Under the pieces are notes generated by a model, which was given only the letters and a program-made list of their open reading frames with translations, had not been told where the DNA came from and ran no database searches. The position numbers and the translations under genes are program-made. Shown here one piece after another: positions 1 to 7,501 of a stretch of 64,000 nucleotides of DNA. The stretch comes from Leucobacter allii (lineage in GTDB: Bacteria > Actinomycetota > Actinomycetes > Actinomycetales > Microbacteriaceae), in the NCBI RefSeq assembly GCF_022919155.1, contig NZ_CP095045.1:3472001-3536000 (forward strand), given 5' to 3'. Within the stretch, counting starts at the first letter, position 1. Every line of letters begins with the position of its first letter.

Positions 1-196
1 CGAGCGGCGAAGCGAGACCGAAGAGGAGCACGGGGATCGCGCTCAGCACGGAGATCGCGGTGTGCGAGAGCGCGTAGGCGGCCCCGATGTCGCCGAGGAG
101 CGGGGACACGCTCGTGATCGGGAAGCGCACGCTCAGCCCCACGGCGACCGTGAGGATGCCGGCGGCGACCCCCTGGCGGCGGAGGGGCGCGCTCAT
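1..196 (-). CDS. MFS transporter, N-terminal part (gene runs off the window)
   Basis: This is the N-terminal part of a multi-pass membrane transporter. The 65 visible residues begin MSAPLRRQ and continue with a hydrophobic helix and an RFPITSVSPLLGDI segment, as in the CynX/NimT-like branch of the major facilitator superfamily. Its ATG overlaps the TGA of the upstream amidohydrolase (ATGA), so the two are translationally coupled and lie in the GntR-controlled operon. The substrate is unknown; context suggests a nitrogenous compound related to the amidohydrolase substrate. The remainder lies left of base 1. Confidence 0.7.
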   Translation of the reverse strand, partial: MSAPLRRQGVAAGILTVAVGLSVRFPITSVSPLLGDIGAAYALSHTAISVLSAIPVLLFGLASPL

Positions 197-1244
197 CGGG
201 CGGCGAGCTCCCGGCCGTCGCGCAGCACCCGGAGGGGCGCAGGGCGGTCGGTGACGAGCTGCGCCACGCTCAGGGCGTCGAACTCGAGCCGGGTGGCGCT
301 CTCCGGCCGCCACCGCGCGATCTCGGGGAGGTCGAGCAGCGCGCCGCCTGCGGGGCCCGCGATGCGGAAGGCGCGTTCGAGCTCGGCATCGGTCAGCGCT
401 CCCGTGCGGTAGGCGAGGAGATGGGCCCGATCGACCATGCTGCCCGTGCCGAACGGACTCCAGGCGTCCCGAACCCCGTCGGAGCCGGCGACCACGCGCA
501 CGCCGTGCCGCTCGAAGCGGTCCAGATCGGGGACGGGGTCGGCGCCGAGCGCGCAGCTCGCGATCCAGATGCCGGCCTCGGCGACGCGGTCGAGGGTCTC
601 CCCGAGGCTCGGGAGCGAGGGGTCGCAGAGCGCGAAGGCGTGGCCGATCGTGACGCGGCCCTGGCGCCCGCCGGCGATGGTGCGCCGCGCGATCTCGCGG
701 ATCTCGGCGAGGCCCTCCTCGCCGCCGTCGTGGAGGTGGATGTCGAGATCGCGCCCCGCGCGGTCCGCGAGCCCGTAGATCGCGTCGAGGTGGCCGTGCA
801 GGTCCCCTCGAGGCCGATGGGATCGATCCCGCCGACGAGGTCGGCGCCCGATGCGAGTGCCGCGCCCATGGCCTCGAGCGTTCCGGGGTTCGTGAGCAGT
901 CCGAACTGCGGGAACGCCACGATCTGCACCGTGAGCCCCGGGAGGCGATCCGCCGCGGCGCGCACGCCCTCGACGTTCGCCGTGCCGAGCTCCGCCGAGA
1001 CGTCGACGTGCGCCCGCATGGCGAGCGTGCCCTGCGCGAGGGCATGGGCGAGGAGCGCGTGGGCCCGCTCCTCGACGCCCGCGGTGTACCCGGCCTGGGT
1101 CGCGCGGTCGTTCGCGATGAGCTCGGGGAGCGTCGCCGCCGCGCGCCGCGACAGCCAGGGCCCGCCCCACGAGGTCTTGTCCGGGTGGATGTGGGCGTCG
1201 ACGAGGCCGGGGGTGCGCAGCGGCGCGCTCGGGGTGTCTGGCAT
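193..1244 (-). pseudogene. Amidohydrolase, cytosine deaminase-like, interrupted by a frameshift
   Basis: The gene encodes a metal-dependent amidohydrolase that would hydrolyse a cyclic or N-substituted amide in the cytoplasm. The N-terminal frame starts MPDTPSAP and shows the DAHIHPDK metal-binding motif, then AHVDVS and GGIDPIGLEG. The homology then jumps by one base into a second frame reading GHLDAIYGLADRAG, DIHLHDGGEEG, TIGHAFAL and VVAGSDGVRDAW, which carries the remaining His and Asp ligands and runs to the stop at 193. The jump is near 804-807, a run of four C; one extra base there would restore a single ORF of roughly 350 codons. Either the gene is broken or the base is a sequence error. 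It lies 33 bp after the permease gene and overlaps the MFS gene. Confidence 0.8.
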
Positions 1245-1277
1245 GCGGAGGGTCCTTTCGAGTGCGGGATGCGCCGC

Positions 1278-2558
1278 TCAGTCGCGGTAGGGCACGGTCG
1301 GCATCGCCTCGGTCTCGACGTCGTCGAGCTGCAGCGCGAGCGGGGCGCCCCCGCGGCGGCGTCGGGCGAGGAGCACGAGGACGCCGACGGCGAGCCACGC
1401 GCCGCCGAGCGCGTAGGTGAACGGGGCGAGCGAGGTCCACAGCCAGGCGATCGACACGAAGCCGATGACCGGCATGACCAGGTGGCGCAGGACACCCCAG
1501 CCGCGGCGCAGGCGCATGTCGAAGAACAGCACCTTGACGGTCGCGAGGTTCACCATGGCGAAGGCGGCGAGGGCGCCGAAATTGATCATGTAGACGGCCT
1601 GGTCGAGCGTGATGAACAGGACGCGGCTGACGCTCATCTGCGCGGCCGTGCCGCAGAGCACGATGCCGACGACGTTCACGACGACGAAGACGACCATGAG
1701 GACGTCGCCGCCCGCGCGCTGCATGAGCTCGGTGCCCGCGGCGTCGAGATTGTCCAGTCGGGTCCAGTCGGGGGCGATGAGGCTGCCCGCGATCGAGAAG
1801 GCGAGATAGCCGAGACCCGCGAAGAGCGTGGCGAGCACGATGCCCTTCGGAACGCGCCGGCGCGGATCGCGCGTCTCCTCGGCGAGGGTCGCGACGCCGT
1901 CGAAGCCGAGGAACGCGAAGGCGACGATCGCGGCCGCCGCGAGGATCGGGGCGATCCCGCCGTCGCCGATCGACAGCGGGGCCGTCACCGCCGAGAGGCT
2001 CGTGTCCGGCGCATTCAGCACGGCGAGCACGAGGAACGCGAGGATGACGAGCACCGAGGCGAGGATCACGACGGTGTTCATCCGCTTGATCCAGCTCACG
2101 CCGATGATGCTGAGCACGCCGACCACGACGACGCACACGAGCGTGCCGACCCAGGACGGCACGGCGGTGAACAGGCTGTTGACGTACAGCCCGAAGAGCA
2201 GGAAGTTGACCATCGGGAGGAACAGGTAGTCGAGCAGCATGACCCATCCGGTGAGGAAGCCGGTGGTGCGGCCGAAGCCGCGGGTCGCAAAGGCGTAGGC
2301 GCCGCCCGTGATCGGCACGTGCGCGGCCATGCGCCCGTAGCTGTGCGCGGTGAAGAGCATGATGACGATCGCGGCGACGTAGGCGGCGGGGAGATGGCCG
2401 TCGCTCAGCGCGGTCGCGGGGCCGTACACGGAGACGACGGAGAGCACGCCCATCGAGGTGAGCCCGTAGGCGATGAGCGCCGGCAGGCCGAGCTCGCGCT
2501 TGAGCGTGCGCGGCCTCGCTGCCGTATCGCTCGGGGTCGGGGTGGCGGTGGCGGTCAT
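1278..2558 (-). CDS. APC-family permease with an apparent internal deletion
   Basis: This is an amino acid/polyamine/organocation family permease, 426 residues, with an N-terminal GLPALIAYGLTSMG helix, the TM2-3 loop YGRMAAHVPITGGAY, and GFDGVATLAEE before TM7. After VSRVLF the sequence jumps directly to TLDQAVYMINFGALAAF. Relatives as I know them have about 45 more residues here (a loop containing GRDG.LPR and part of the next helix), so an in-frame deletion is likely and activity doubtful. The start is the ATG at 2558, before an AGGAGT-like ribosome site. It is the first gene of the leftward operon, divergent from the GntR gene. Confidence 0.82.
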   Translation of the reverse strand: MTATATPTPSDTAARPRTLKRELGLPALIAYGLTSMGVLSVVSVYGPATALSDGHLPAAYVAAIVIMLFTAHSYGRMAAHVPITGGAYAFATRGFGRTTGFLTGWVMLLDYLFLPMVNFLLFGLYVNSLFTAVPSWVGTLVCVVVVGVLSIIGVSWIKRMNTVVILASVLVILAFLVLAVLNAPDTSLSAVTAPLSIGDGGIAPILAAAAIVAFAFLGFDGVATLAEETRDPRRRVPKGIVLATLFAGLGYLAFSIAGSLIAPDWTRLDNLDAAGTELMQRAGGDVLMVVFVVVNVVGIVLCGTAAQMSVSRVLFITLDQAVYMINFGALAAFAMVNLATVKVLFFDMRLRRGWGVLRHLVMPVIGFVSIAWLWTSLAPFTYALGGAWLAVGVLVLLARRRRGGAPLALQLDDVETEAMPTVPYRD

Positions 2559-2789
2559 GCGCAGACTCCTTTGCTCTGGGGTGACCGGGGGCGAATGTCG
2601 CCCGATGCTCTCGTATGGTATGCCAAAGAGCCCAGAAACAGAAATCATCGCCGGAAAATGACGACTATCTCTGGCCGTGTACAACAAATGGAATACCAAA
2701 GTGCGATTCGGGTGCGCTGCCCTACACTGTCGGCAGGCGCAGGGACGCCGGCGCACGCGTGGTGCGTGAGCGCGAGGAGCGAGGTGCGG
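2559..2789. promoter_or_regulatory. Divergent control region between permease operon and GntR gene
   Basis: This spacer is clearly richer in A and T than the flanking genes. It holds two near-palindromes, TGGTATGCCA (2616-2625) and TGGAATACCA (2689-2698), each one base from the perfect palindrome TGGTATACCA and centred 73 bp apart. Palindromes of this kind are typical GntR/FadR-family operators. The inferred role is repression of the operon and autoregulation by the adjacent regulator. Confidence 0.6.
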
Positions 2790-3482
2790 ATGGCGACGGC
2801 GGGGTTCGAGGATCACGGGGTGCCCGGGGTGCCGCAGGGCGAGCGGGTCTACGCCTGGGTGCGCGACCGGATCATCGAGGGGAGCCTGGCGACCGGGAGC
2901 CGCGTGCGCGAGCGGGAGGTCGCCGAGGAGCTCGGGGTCTCCCGGATCCCGATCCGCGAGGCCTTCCCGCGACTCGAGGCGGAGGGATACATCCGCACCC
3001 TGCCGCGTCGCGGCGCGGTCGTGGCGCCGCTCGCCCTCGCCGACGTGGTCGAGCTCTTCGACGTCCGCGCGTCGCTCGAGGTGCTCGCGGCGCGGCTCGC
3101 CGCCGCGCGGTGCGCGGCGGGAGCGGAGGCGGAGCGGCTCGTCGCGGCGCTCGAGACCGCGGAGCGGGCCGTCGAGGCCGGTGGCGGCGGCGCGATCGCC
3201 GACGCCACCTCGGACTTCCACGACGCCGTCGTCGAACTCGCGGGGAATCGGCTGCTGCAGGATCTCATGCTGCCGGTCCGCGGACGGGTGAAGCGCCTCT
3301 TCCACATCGCCGACGGGCGCGACGACCGCGACGTGCACCGCGAGCATCGCGAGCTGTGCGACGCGATCGTGCGCGGGCAGACCGAGCGCGCCGCGGCGCT
3401 CGCGCTCGCGCACGTCGAGCACAGCCGGGCCGACACGGTCCCGCTCATCGCCGCGGCCGCCGGCGCGGCGGAGCCAGGGTGA
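2790..3482 (+). CDS. GntR-family regulator, FCD (FadR) subfamily
   Basis: This is a DNA-binding transcription regulator of 230 residues. A winged helix-turn-helix lies at about residues 10-75 (RVYAWVRDRIIEG, SRIPIREAFPRLEAEGYI). An all-helical FCD effector domain follows, with the metal/ligand residues D and H in DFHDAVVELAGNRLL, a His in HREHRELCDAI and another in LAHVEHS. Such proteins usually bind a small carboxylate or amide catabolite. It is divergent from the permease-amidohydrolase-MFS operon and is its probable regulator. The ATG at 2790 is chosen because the conserved domain begins about 15 residues later; nearby upstream GTG codons cannot be excluded. Confidence 0.85.
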   Translation: MATAGFEDHGVPGVPQGERVYAWVRDRIIEGSLATGSRVREREVAEELGVSRIPIREAFPRLEAEGYIRTLPRRGAVVAPLALADVVELFDVRASLEVLAARLAAARCAAGAEAERLVAALETAERAVEAGGGGAIADATSDFHDAVVELAGNRLLQDLMLPVRGRVKRLFHIADGRDDRDVHREHRELCDAIVRGQTERAAALALAHVEHSRADTVPLIAAAAGAAEPG

Positions 3483-3532
3483 GCGCTCGGGGTCCCGGCG
3501 CCGCGATCCCGCGCCGCCGCTAGGCTGAGCGC

Positions 3533-3937
3533 ATGAGCGACTACCGGTACCTGGTCCGCAAGTGGGTCAAGCCCGAGGATCTCAACCAGCACGGCGCGCT
3601 GTTCGGCGGTCGACTGCTGCAGTGGGTGGACGAGGAGGCGGCGATCGTCGCCGTCACCCAGCTCGGCACGATCGACGTGGTGACCAGGCACATGTCGGAG
3701 ATCGGCTTCTCCGCACGGGCGGATCGCGGCGATCTGCTCGAGCTGGAGTACCGCATCGTGGCGTTCGGGCGCACCTCGATCACGCTGAGCTGCCGGGTCG
3801 AGAACGCCGTCACCGGCCATGAGGTCCTCACGCTCGACCGGATCGTGTTCGTCGCGGTCGACGCCGCGGGCGTGCCCGTCGCGCACGGCCGCACCGAGGC
3901 GACGAGCGGCACGGAGCGGCTGCGCACCGCGGGCTGA
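3533..3937 (+). CDS. Acyl-CoA thioesterase, hotdog fold (YciA-like)
   Basis: This is a cytoplasmic acyl-CoA thioester hydrolase of 134 residues, usual for the single-hotdog YciA/BfiT group. It has the family pattern N-x-H/Q-G-x-x-F-G-G-x-L-L-x-W-x-D-E (LNQHGALFGGRLLQWVDEEA) with the catalytic Asp at about residue 35, then a VTRHMSEIGF strand. The ATG is preceded six bases upstream by TAGGCT and has no ribosome site, so the transcript is probably leaderless. It converges on the GNAT gene, and the two stop codons lie in a shared hairpin. Confidence 0.85.
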   Translation: MSDYRYLVRKWVKPEDLNQHGALFGGRLLQWVDEEAAIVAVTQLGTIDVVTRHMSEIGFSARADRGDLLELEYRIVAFGRTSITLSCRVENAVTGHEVLTLDRIVFVAVDAAGVPVAHGRTEATSGTERLRTAG

Positions 3938-3962
3938 CGCCGGGTGCCGGCCTCAGCCCGCG
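3928..3962. terminator. Bidirectional hairpin containing two convergent stop codons
   Basis: CGCGGGCTGA (3928-3937) and TCAGCCCGCG (3953-3962) form a perfect 10-bp stem with a 15-nt loop. Each arm holds the stop codon of one of the convergent genes, the thioesterase (+) and the GNAT protein (-). There is no clear U-tract, so termination strength is inferred. Confidence 0.6.
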
Positions 3963-4435
3963 GCGGGGTCCGCGGCCGGCGGCAGGTCGTAGGTCACCCA
4001 GCGCGTCTGCTGGGCGAGACGGTCGTACAGGCGTCGCGCCGTCCCGTTCCCCTCGTCGGTGATCCAGCGGACCACCGTGGCGCCCTCGTCGCGGGCGATC
4101 TCCGCGAGGCGATCGAGGAGCGCCGTCCCCGCGCCGCTCCCGCGCGCCTCCGAGGCCGTGAAGAGGTCGTCGAGGAAGAGCCCGCGCGAGGCGGTGAGCG
4201 GCCGCGCGTAGCTGCGGAAGTGGGCGATCCCGACCGGCTCGCCCGCGTGCTCCGCCAGCAGGCCGCGGACCTCGTGCGCGTCGTCGTGGAGCCAGCTCCA
4301 CACCGTCTCGATCGCGTCGGGGTCATCGGCGGCCGCGTAGAACGCGCGGTACCCGCGGTAGAGCCGCTCCCAGGCCGCGCGGTCCTCCGGGGCGATCGGG
4401 CGCACCGACACGGCGGGTGCCGTCGCGTCCGTCAT
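3953..4435 (-). CDS. GNAT-family N-acetyltransferase
   Basis: This is a predicted acetyl-CoA-dependent N-acetyltransferase of 160 residues. The fold signature includes VGIAHFRSY, FLDDLFTASEARGSGAG, which is the acetyl-CoA pyrophosphate-binding R/Q-x-x-G-x-G/A loop, and NGTARRLYDRLA near the C-terminus. Its ATG overlaps the TGA of the cupin gene (ATGA), so it is the last gene of a coupled pentapeptide-cupin-GNAT operon. The substrate is unknown. Confidence 0.85.
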   Translation of the reverse strand: MTDATAPAVSVRPIAPEDRAAWERLYRGYRAFYAAADDPDAIETVWSWLHDDAHEVRGLLAEHAGEPVGIAHFRSYARPLTASRGLFLDDLFTASEARGSGAGTALLDRLAEIARDEGATVVRWITDEGNGTARRLYDRLAQQTRWVTYDLPPAADPAAG

Positions 4436-4737
4436 GCGAGGCGCTCGATCTCGACGAAGACGATGTCCGCATCGCTCCCGCGGTTCTCCACGCGGTGCTC
4501 GGAGCCGCCGGAGCGCGTGTAGCTCTCGCCCGCGACGAGAGATGCGACGATCTCGCTGCCGTCCGCGTTCGTCACGTGCATCGTGCCCGTGACCATGGGA
4601 ACGACGACGTACTCGACATCGTGGCGGTGCATCGGGATCGCGCCGCCCGGTTCGATCGTCCACTTCGTGACCCGGAAGAACGCGTTCTCCAGCTGGACTT
4701 CCCCGTGCGACCCCGTGCGCTGCTCCTGCGTGCTCAC
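4432..4737 (-). CDS. Small single-domain cupin protein
   Basis: This is a 101-residue cupin-fold protein. The first cupin motif reads PGGAIPMHRHDVEYVVVPMVTG with metal-ligand His residues and a Glu, and the second is GESYTRSGGSEHRVENRG. Such proteins bind metal or small ligands, or act as simple dioxygenases or isomerases; nothing here fixes the reaction. The start is a GTG that overlaps the TGA of the pentapeptide-repeat gene (GTGA), and its own end overlaps the GNAT start. Confidence 0.8.
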   Translation of the reverse strand: MSTQEQRTGSHGEVQLENAFFRVTKWTIEPGGAIPMHRHDVEYVVVPMVTGTMHVTNADGSEIVASLVAGESYTRSGGSEHRVENRGSDADIVFVEIERLA

Positions 4738-5648
4738 CCGTCCTCCTCGATCGATGCCGACCTCTCCAGCTTATGCCGGACGCGGCCGTTGCGCCGCCCG
4801 CTGCCGAGCAGCAGCAGGCCGAGCGCCGCCGTCGCGCCGCCGAGCAGCGCTCCGACGGCGCCGCGGGAGGCGCCGCCCAGGCAGCCGGCGCCGCGGCAGC
4901 TCTGCTGGAACGGCTCCCCGCCGAACAACGGGAACTGGATCGCCGCGAGACCCGCGGCGAGGAGCAGGGATACTCCGGCCAGGAGGACGGCGAGGCCCGC
5001 CGCGGACCGCCAGCCGGGCGCGGCGTCCTCGTGCACCATCGAGACGATGGCGCCCACGAAGCACCCGACGACCAGCAGTGGTCCGGCGAGCTTGCCGAGC
5101 ATGCGCGGATCGAGTTCGTGCGCGAACGGCGCGGCGAGCAGGAGCTGCGCGGCGAGCGCCGCCGCGAGCACGGCGAGCACCGCGATCGCCGGGAGCCGGC
5201 CCGATCCCGTCCGAAGCGGGCGGCGCAGCACGAACAGCGCGATCACGAGGACGCACGCGAGCACCATCGCGTCGAGGGGGAACTGCCCCGAGAGCGCCGC
5301 CCCGACCGCGCCCCGCGTGCCGGCCTGGGTCCAGTCCGCCCCGGCGATCGATGCGCCCGTCAGGTCGGCGTCCGTGAGATCCGCCTGGATCAGACGGGCT
5401 CCCGTGAGGTCGGCGTCGGTGAGGTCGGCACCCCGGAGGTCGGCTCCGCTCAGATCCGCCTGCGTCACACTCGCGTGCGAGAAGTCCATTCCCGAAAGGT
5501 CCATCCCGGCGAAGACGGCCTGCCCGAGCTCGGCGCCGGCGAACCGGGTGTCCGCGACGACCGTGTCCGCGAAGCGGGTCTGCCCGATGGCGAGGCCCGA
5601 GAGATCCGCTCCCGTGAGATTCCCGCGAAACCGCCCGGAATGGGCCAT
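4734..5648 (-). CDS. Pentapeptide-repeat protein with a C-terminal membrane domain
   Basis: The protein has 304 residues. The N-terminal 125 or so residues are tandem pentapeptide repeats of A(D/N)LXX type (NLTGADLSG, DLSGADLRGADL, ADLTGARL), which fold as a right-handed quadrilateral beta-helix. The rest is hydrophobic, with about five predicted membrane segments (MVLACVLVIALFVL; AIAVLAVLAAALAAQLLL; LLVVGCFVGAIVSMV; LAVLLAGVSLLLAAGLA; ALLGGATAALGLLLLG) and a basic C-terminus. The beta-helix would be anchored at the membrane. Similar architectures are scattered in actinobacteria with no assigned role. The start MAHSGRF was chosen because the repeats begin right after it. Confidence 0.78.
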   Translation of the reverse strand: MAHSGRFRGNLTGADLSGLAIGQTRFADTVVADTRFAGAELGQAVFAGMDLSGMDFSHASVTQADLSGADLRGADLTDADLTGARLIQADLTDADLTGASIAGADWTQAGTRGAVGAALSGQFPLDAMVLACVLVIALFVLRRPLRTGSGRLPAIAVLAVLAAALAAQLLLAAPFAHELDPRMLGKLAGPLLVVGCFVGAIVSMVHEDAAPGWRSAAGLAVLLAGVSLLLAAGLAAIQFPLFGGEPFQQSCRGAGCLGGASRGAVGALLGGATAALGLLLLGSGRRNGRVRHKLERSASIEEDG

Positions 5649-5697
5649 GATGGGGGTATGCGGGCGCGTTCGGCGCCCATCGACGGGGGGAGACCAC

Positions 5698-6279
5698 ATG
5701 ACCGACACCGATACCGCATCGTCCACCGCTCCGGGGCGCGCGGGCGACGGGCTGCGCATCGCCCTCGGCGTCGGCGGTCTCATCGCCGTCGTGCTGGGCC
5801 TGCTCATCATGTTCTTCCCGGTGAAGTCCGGGGCCGTCGCGATGCAGCTCGTCGCGGCGGTGATGTCGGCCTACGCCCTCGTCGTCGGCGCCGTGTACAT
5901 CGGCACCTCGATCTTCAGCAAGACGCTGGGCGGCTGGGCGCGTACCGGGCACATCCTGCTCGGCGTGCTCTACCTCGTGGGCGGCGTCGTGATGCTCGTG
6001 AACCTCGGGGCGACGGCGGCCGTTCTGACGCTGTTCCTGTCGTTCACCGTCGGTGCGCTGTGGATCTTCGAGGCGGTCGTCGCCTTCAGCCTCGTGAAGA
6101 CGAGCCGGAACAAGGCGTGGACCGTCATCTCCGGGATCATCAGCCTGCTCGCGGGTCTTGCGCTCCTCCTGTCGCCGCTGCTCGGCGCGGTCACGCTGTG
6201 GCTGCTGCTCGGCGTCTCGATGGTCGTGCTCGGCGCCGTTCAGGTGGTGCGCGCCCTCCGGACGCCGGCCGCGGCGTAG
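5698..6279 (+). CDS. HdeD-like (DUF308) membrane protein
   Basis: The protein has 193 residues and six predicted transmembrane helices in three pairs (IALGVGGLIAVVLGLLIMF, AVMSAYALVVGAVYIG, GHILLGVLYLVGGVVMLV and so on), matching the HdeD/DUF308 family. HdeD is linked to acid resistance in E. coli; the role in actinobacteria is not established. The ATG is preceded by a purine-rich GGGGGGAGA ribosome site. It is divergent from the pentapeptide gene and convergent with the SseB-like gene. Confidence 0.8.
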   Translation: MTDTDTASSTAPGRAGDGLRIALGVGGLIAVVLGLLIMFFPVKSGAVAMQLVAAVMSAYALVVGAVYIGTSIFSKTLGGWARTGHILLGVLYLVGGVVMLVNLGATAAVLTLFLSFTVGALWIFEAVVAFSLVKTSRNKAWTVISGIISLLAGLALLLSPLLGAVTLWLLLGVSMVVLGAVQVVRALRTPAAA

Positions 6280-6328
6280 CCGGGCGGTCCGGAAACGCGA
6301 AGGCGCGGGGCGTCGGGCGACCGGCGCC

Positions 6329-6787
6329 TCAGCGCATGGCCTCCAGCGACTCCGCGGTGATCGCCTCCTCGCCGGCGGCGAGTGCGACGTACTTGCGCAG
6401 CAGCACCAGGGAGGCCGAGGCCTTGTCGAACTCCGCGGCGACGAAGCGGTCGGTGGCGATGAGCGCGAGGGCCTGTCTCGCGGGCATGACGGCGCCCGTG
6501 ATGAGCTCGCGTCGATCCGGCGGTGCGATCTCGCGCAGCTCCGCCATCGAGGTGAAGATGGGGAGCACGAGCTGCCCGCGAGTCGAACGGATCGTGCGGA
6601 CCCTGGCGCCCTTCTTCTTCGAGGTCGCACCGGTGACGTCGACGACCAGGTAGCCCTCGCGCAGCGCGGTCAGGAACGCCGCGAGGTGCGGGTAGTCCGG
6701 GGTCGTCTGGAACGCGGCGAGCGCGTCCTGCGCGGCCGCGTTCGCGTAGTCGGCGTGGACGTCCTCGGGGATCTCGATGTCGGCCAT
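6329..6787 (-). CDS. SseB-family protein
   Basis: This is a 152-residue cytoplasmic protein. LREGYLVVDVTG, LPIFTSMAELREIAP and VAAEFDKASASL resemble the SseB N-terminal domain family, which is common in actinobacteria and lacks a firm biochemical role. The start ATG is preceded six bases upstream by TAGGCT and no ribosome site, fitting a leaderless transcript. It is followed after a short gap by the divergent HdeD gene's end, so it is a single-gene unit. Confidence 0.7.
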   Translation of the reverse strand: MADIEIPEDVHADYANAAAQDALAAFQTTPDYPHLAAFLTALREGYLVVDVTGATSKKKGARVRTIRSTRGQLVLPIFTSMAELREIAPPDRRELITGAVMPARQALALIATDRFVAAEFDKASASLVLLRKYVALAAGEEAITAESLEAMR

Positions 6788-6796
6788 GCTCCCAGC

Positions 6797-7501
6797 CTAC
6801 GGGGCGATGCCGTCGTCCTCCTCCTCGCCGATGCCGCGGGCCGCGAGCGCCTCGCCCGTGAGCTGGGCGTGGGCGACCGTGCGCAGCACGAGGGGCACGA
6901 CCAGGGCGCGCGGATCCCGCTCGAGCCCGCGGGCTCGGGCCGCGGCGCGCGTCTCCGCGGCGATCTCCAGGATGCTCGGGATCGCCCGGATGAGCAGCGA
7001 GCAGGCGAGGGCGACGCGCTCGGGCCGCACGCCGAAGCGACGCAGCGGCCCGAGCAGCCCGGTGACGGTCTCGAGCACGTCGGTGACGGCGGTGCTCGCC
7101 GTCACCGCGCTCGCCGCGAGGACGACGGCGAGGAGGTCTCCGACGACCTCGTAGCCGCGCACGGCGCCGGCCGTCCAGGCCGCGGCTCCGGGGAGGATCG
7201 GGCCGCCCGGCCCCCAGCCGCCGTCCAGGGCGAGGGCGCGGCTGACCGCGGTGAAGAGCAGGAGCGGGACCGCCACGAAGGCGAAGCCCCGCACCGCGCG
7301 CCAGAGCCGGCGGCCGCGCAGGCCCGCGAGGGCGGCCAGCACCAGCCCGATCCCGAGCCATGCGCTCGTGAGCCACGGACCCCCGCTCGCGACCACGCCG
7401 ATCGCGAACAGGAAGAGCCCGAGCAGTTTCGCCCCCGGGCGCATCCGATGCAGCGGCCCGTCCCCCGGCAGGTACGCGCCGAGCGGGGAGGGGGCGCTCA
7501 T
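6797..7501 (-). CDS. bioN: ECF transporter transmembrane component BioN/EcfT
   Basis: This is the energy-coupling transmembrane subunit of an ECF-type biotin importer, 234 residues with about five membrane helices. The cytoplasmic coupling helices carry the family Ala-Arg-Gly signatures ARARGLERDP and ALAARGIG, which contact the ATPase. It is the last gene of bioY-bioM-bioN, starts with an ATG overlapping the bioM stop (ATGA), and lies in the membrane with BioY and BioM. Cluster context gives the biotin assignment. Confidence 0.88.
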   Translation of the reverse strand: MSAPSPLGAYLPGDGPLHRMRPGAKLLGLFLFAIGVVASGGPWLTSAWLGIGLVLAALAGLRGRRLWRAVRGFAFVAVPLLLFTAVSRALALDGGWGPGGPILPGAAAWTAGAVRGYEVVGDLLAVVLAASAVTASTAVTDVLETVTGLLGPLRRFGVRPERVALACSLLIRAIPSILEIAAETRAAARARGLERDPRALVVPLVLRTVAHAQLTGEALAARGIGEEEDDGIAP

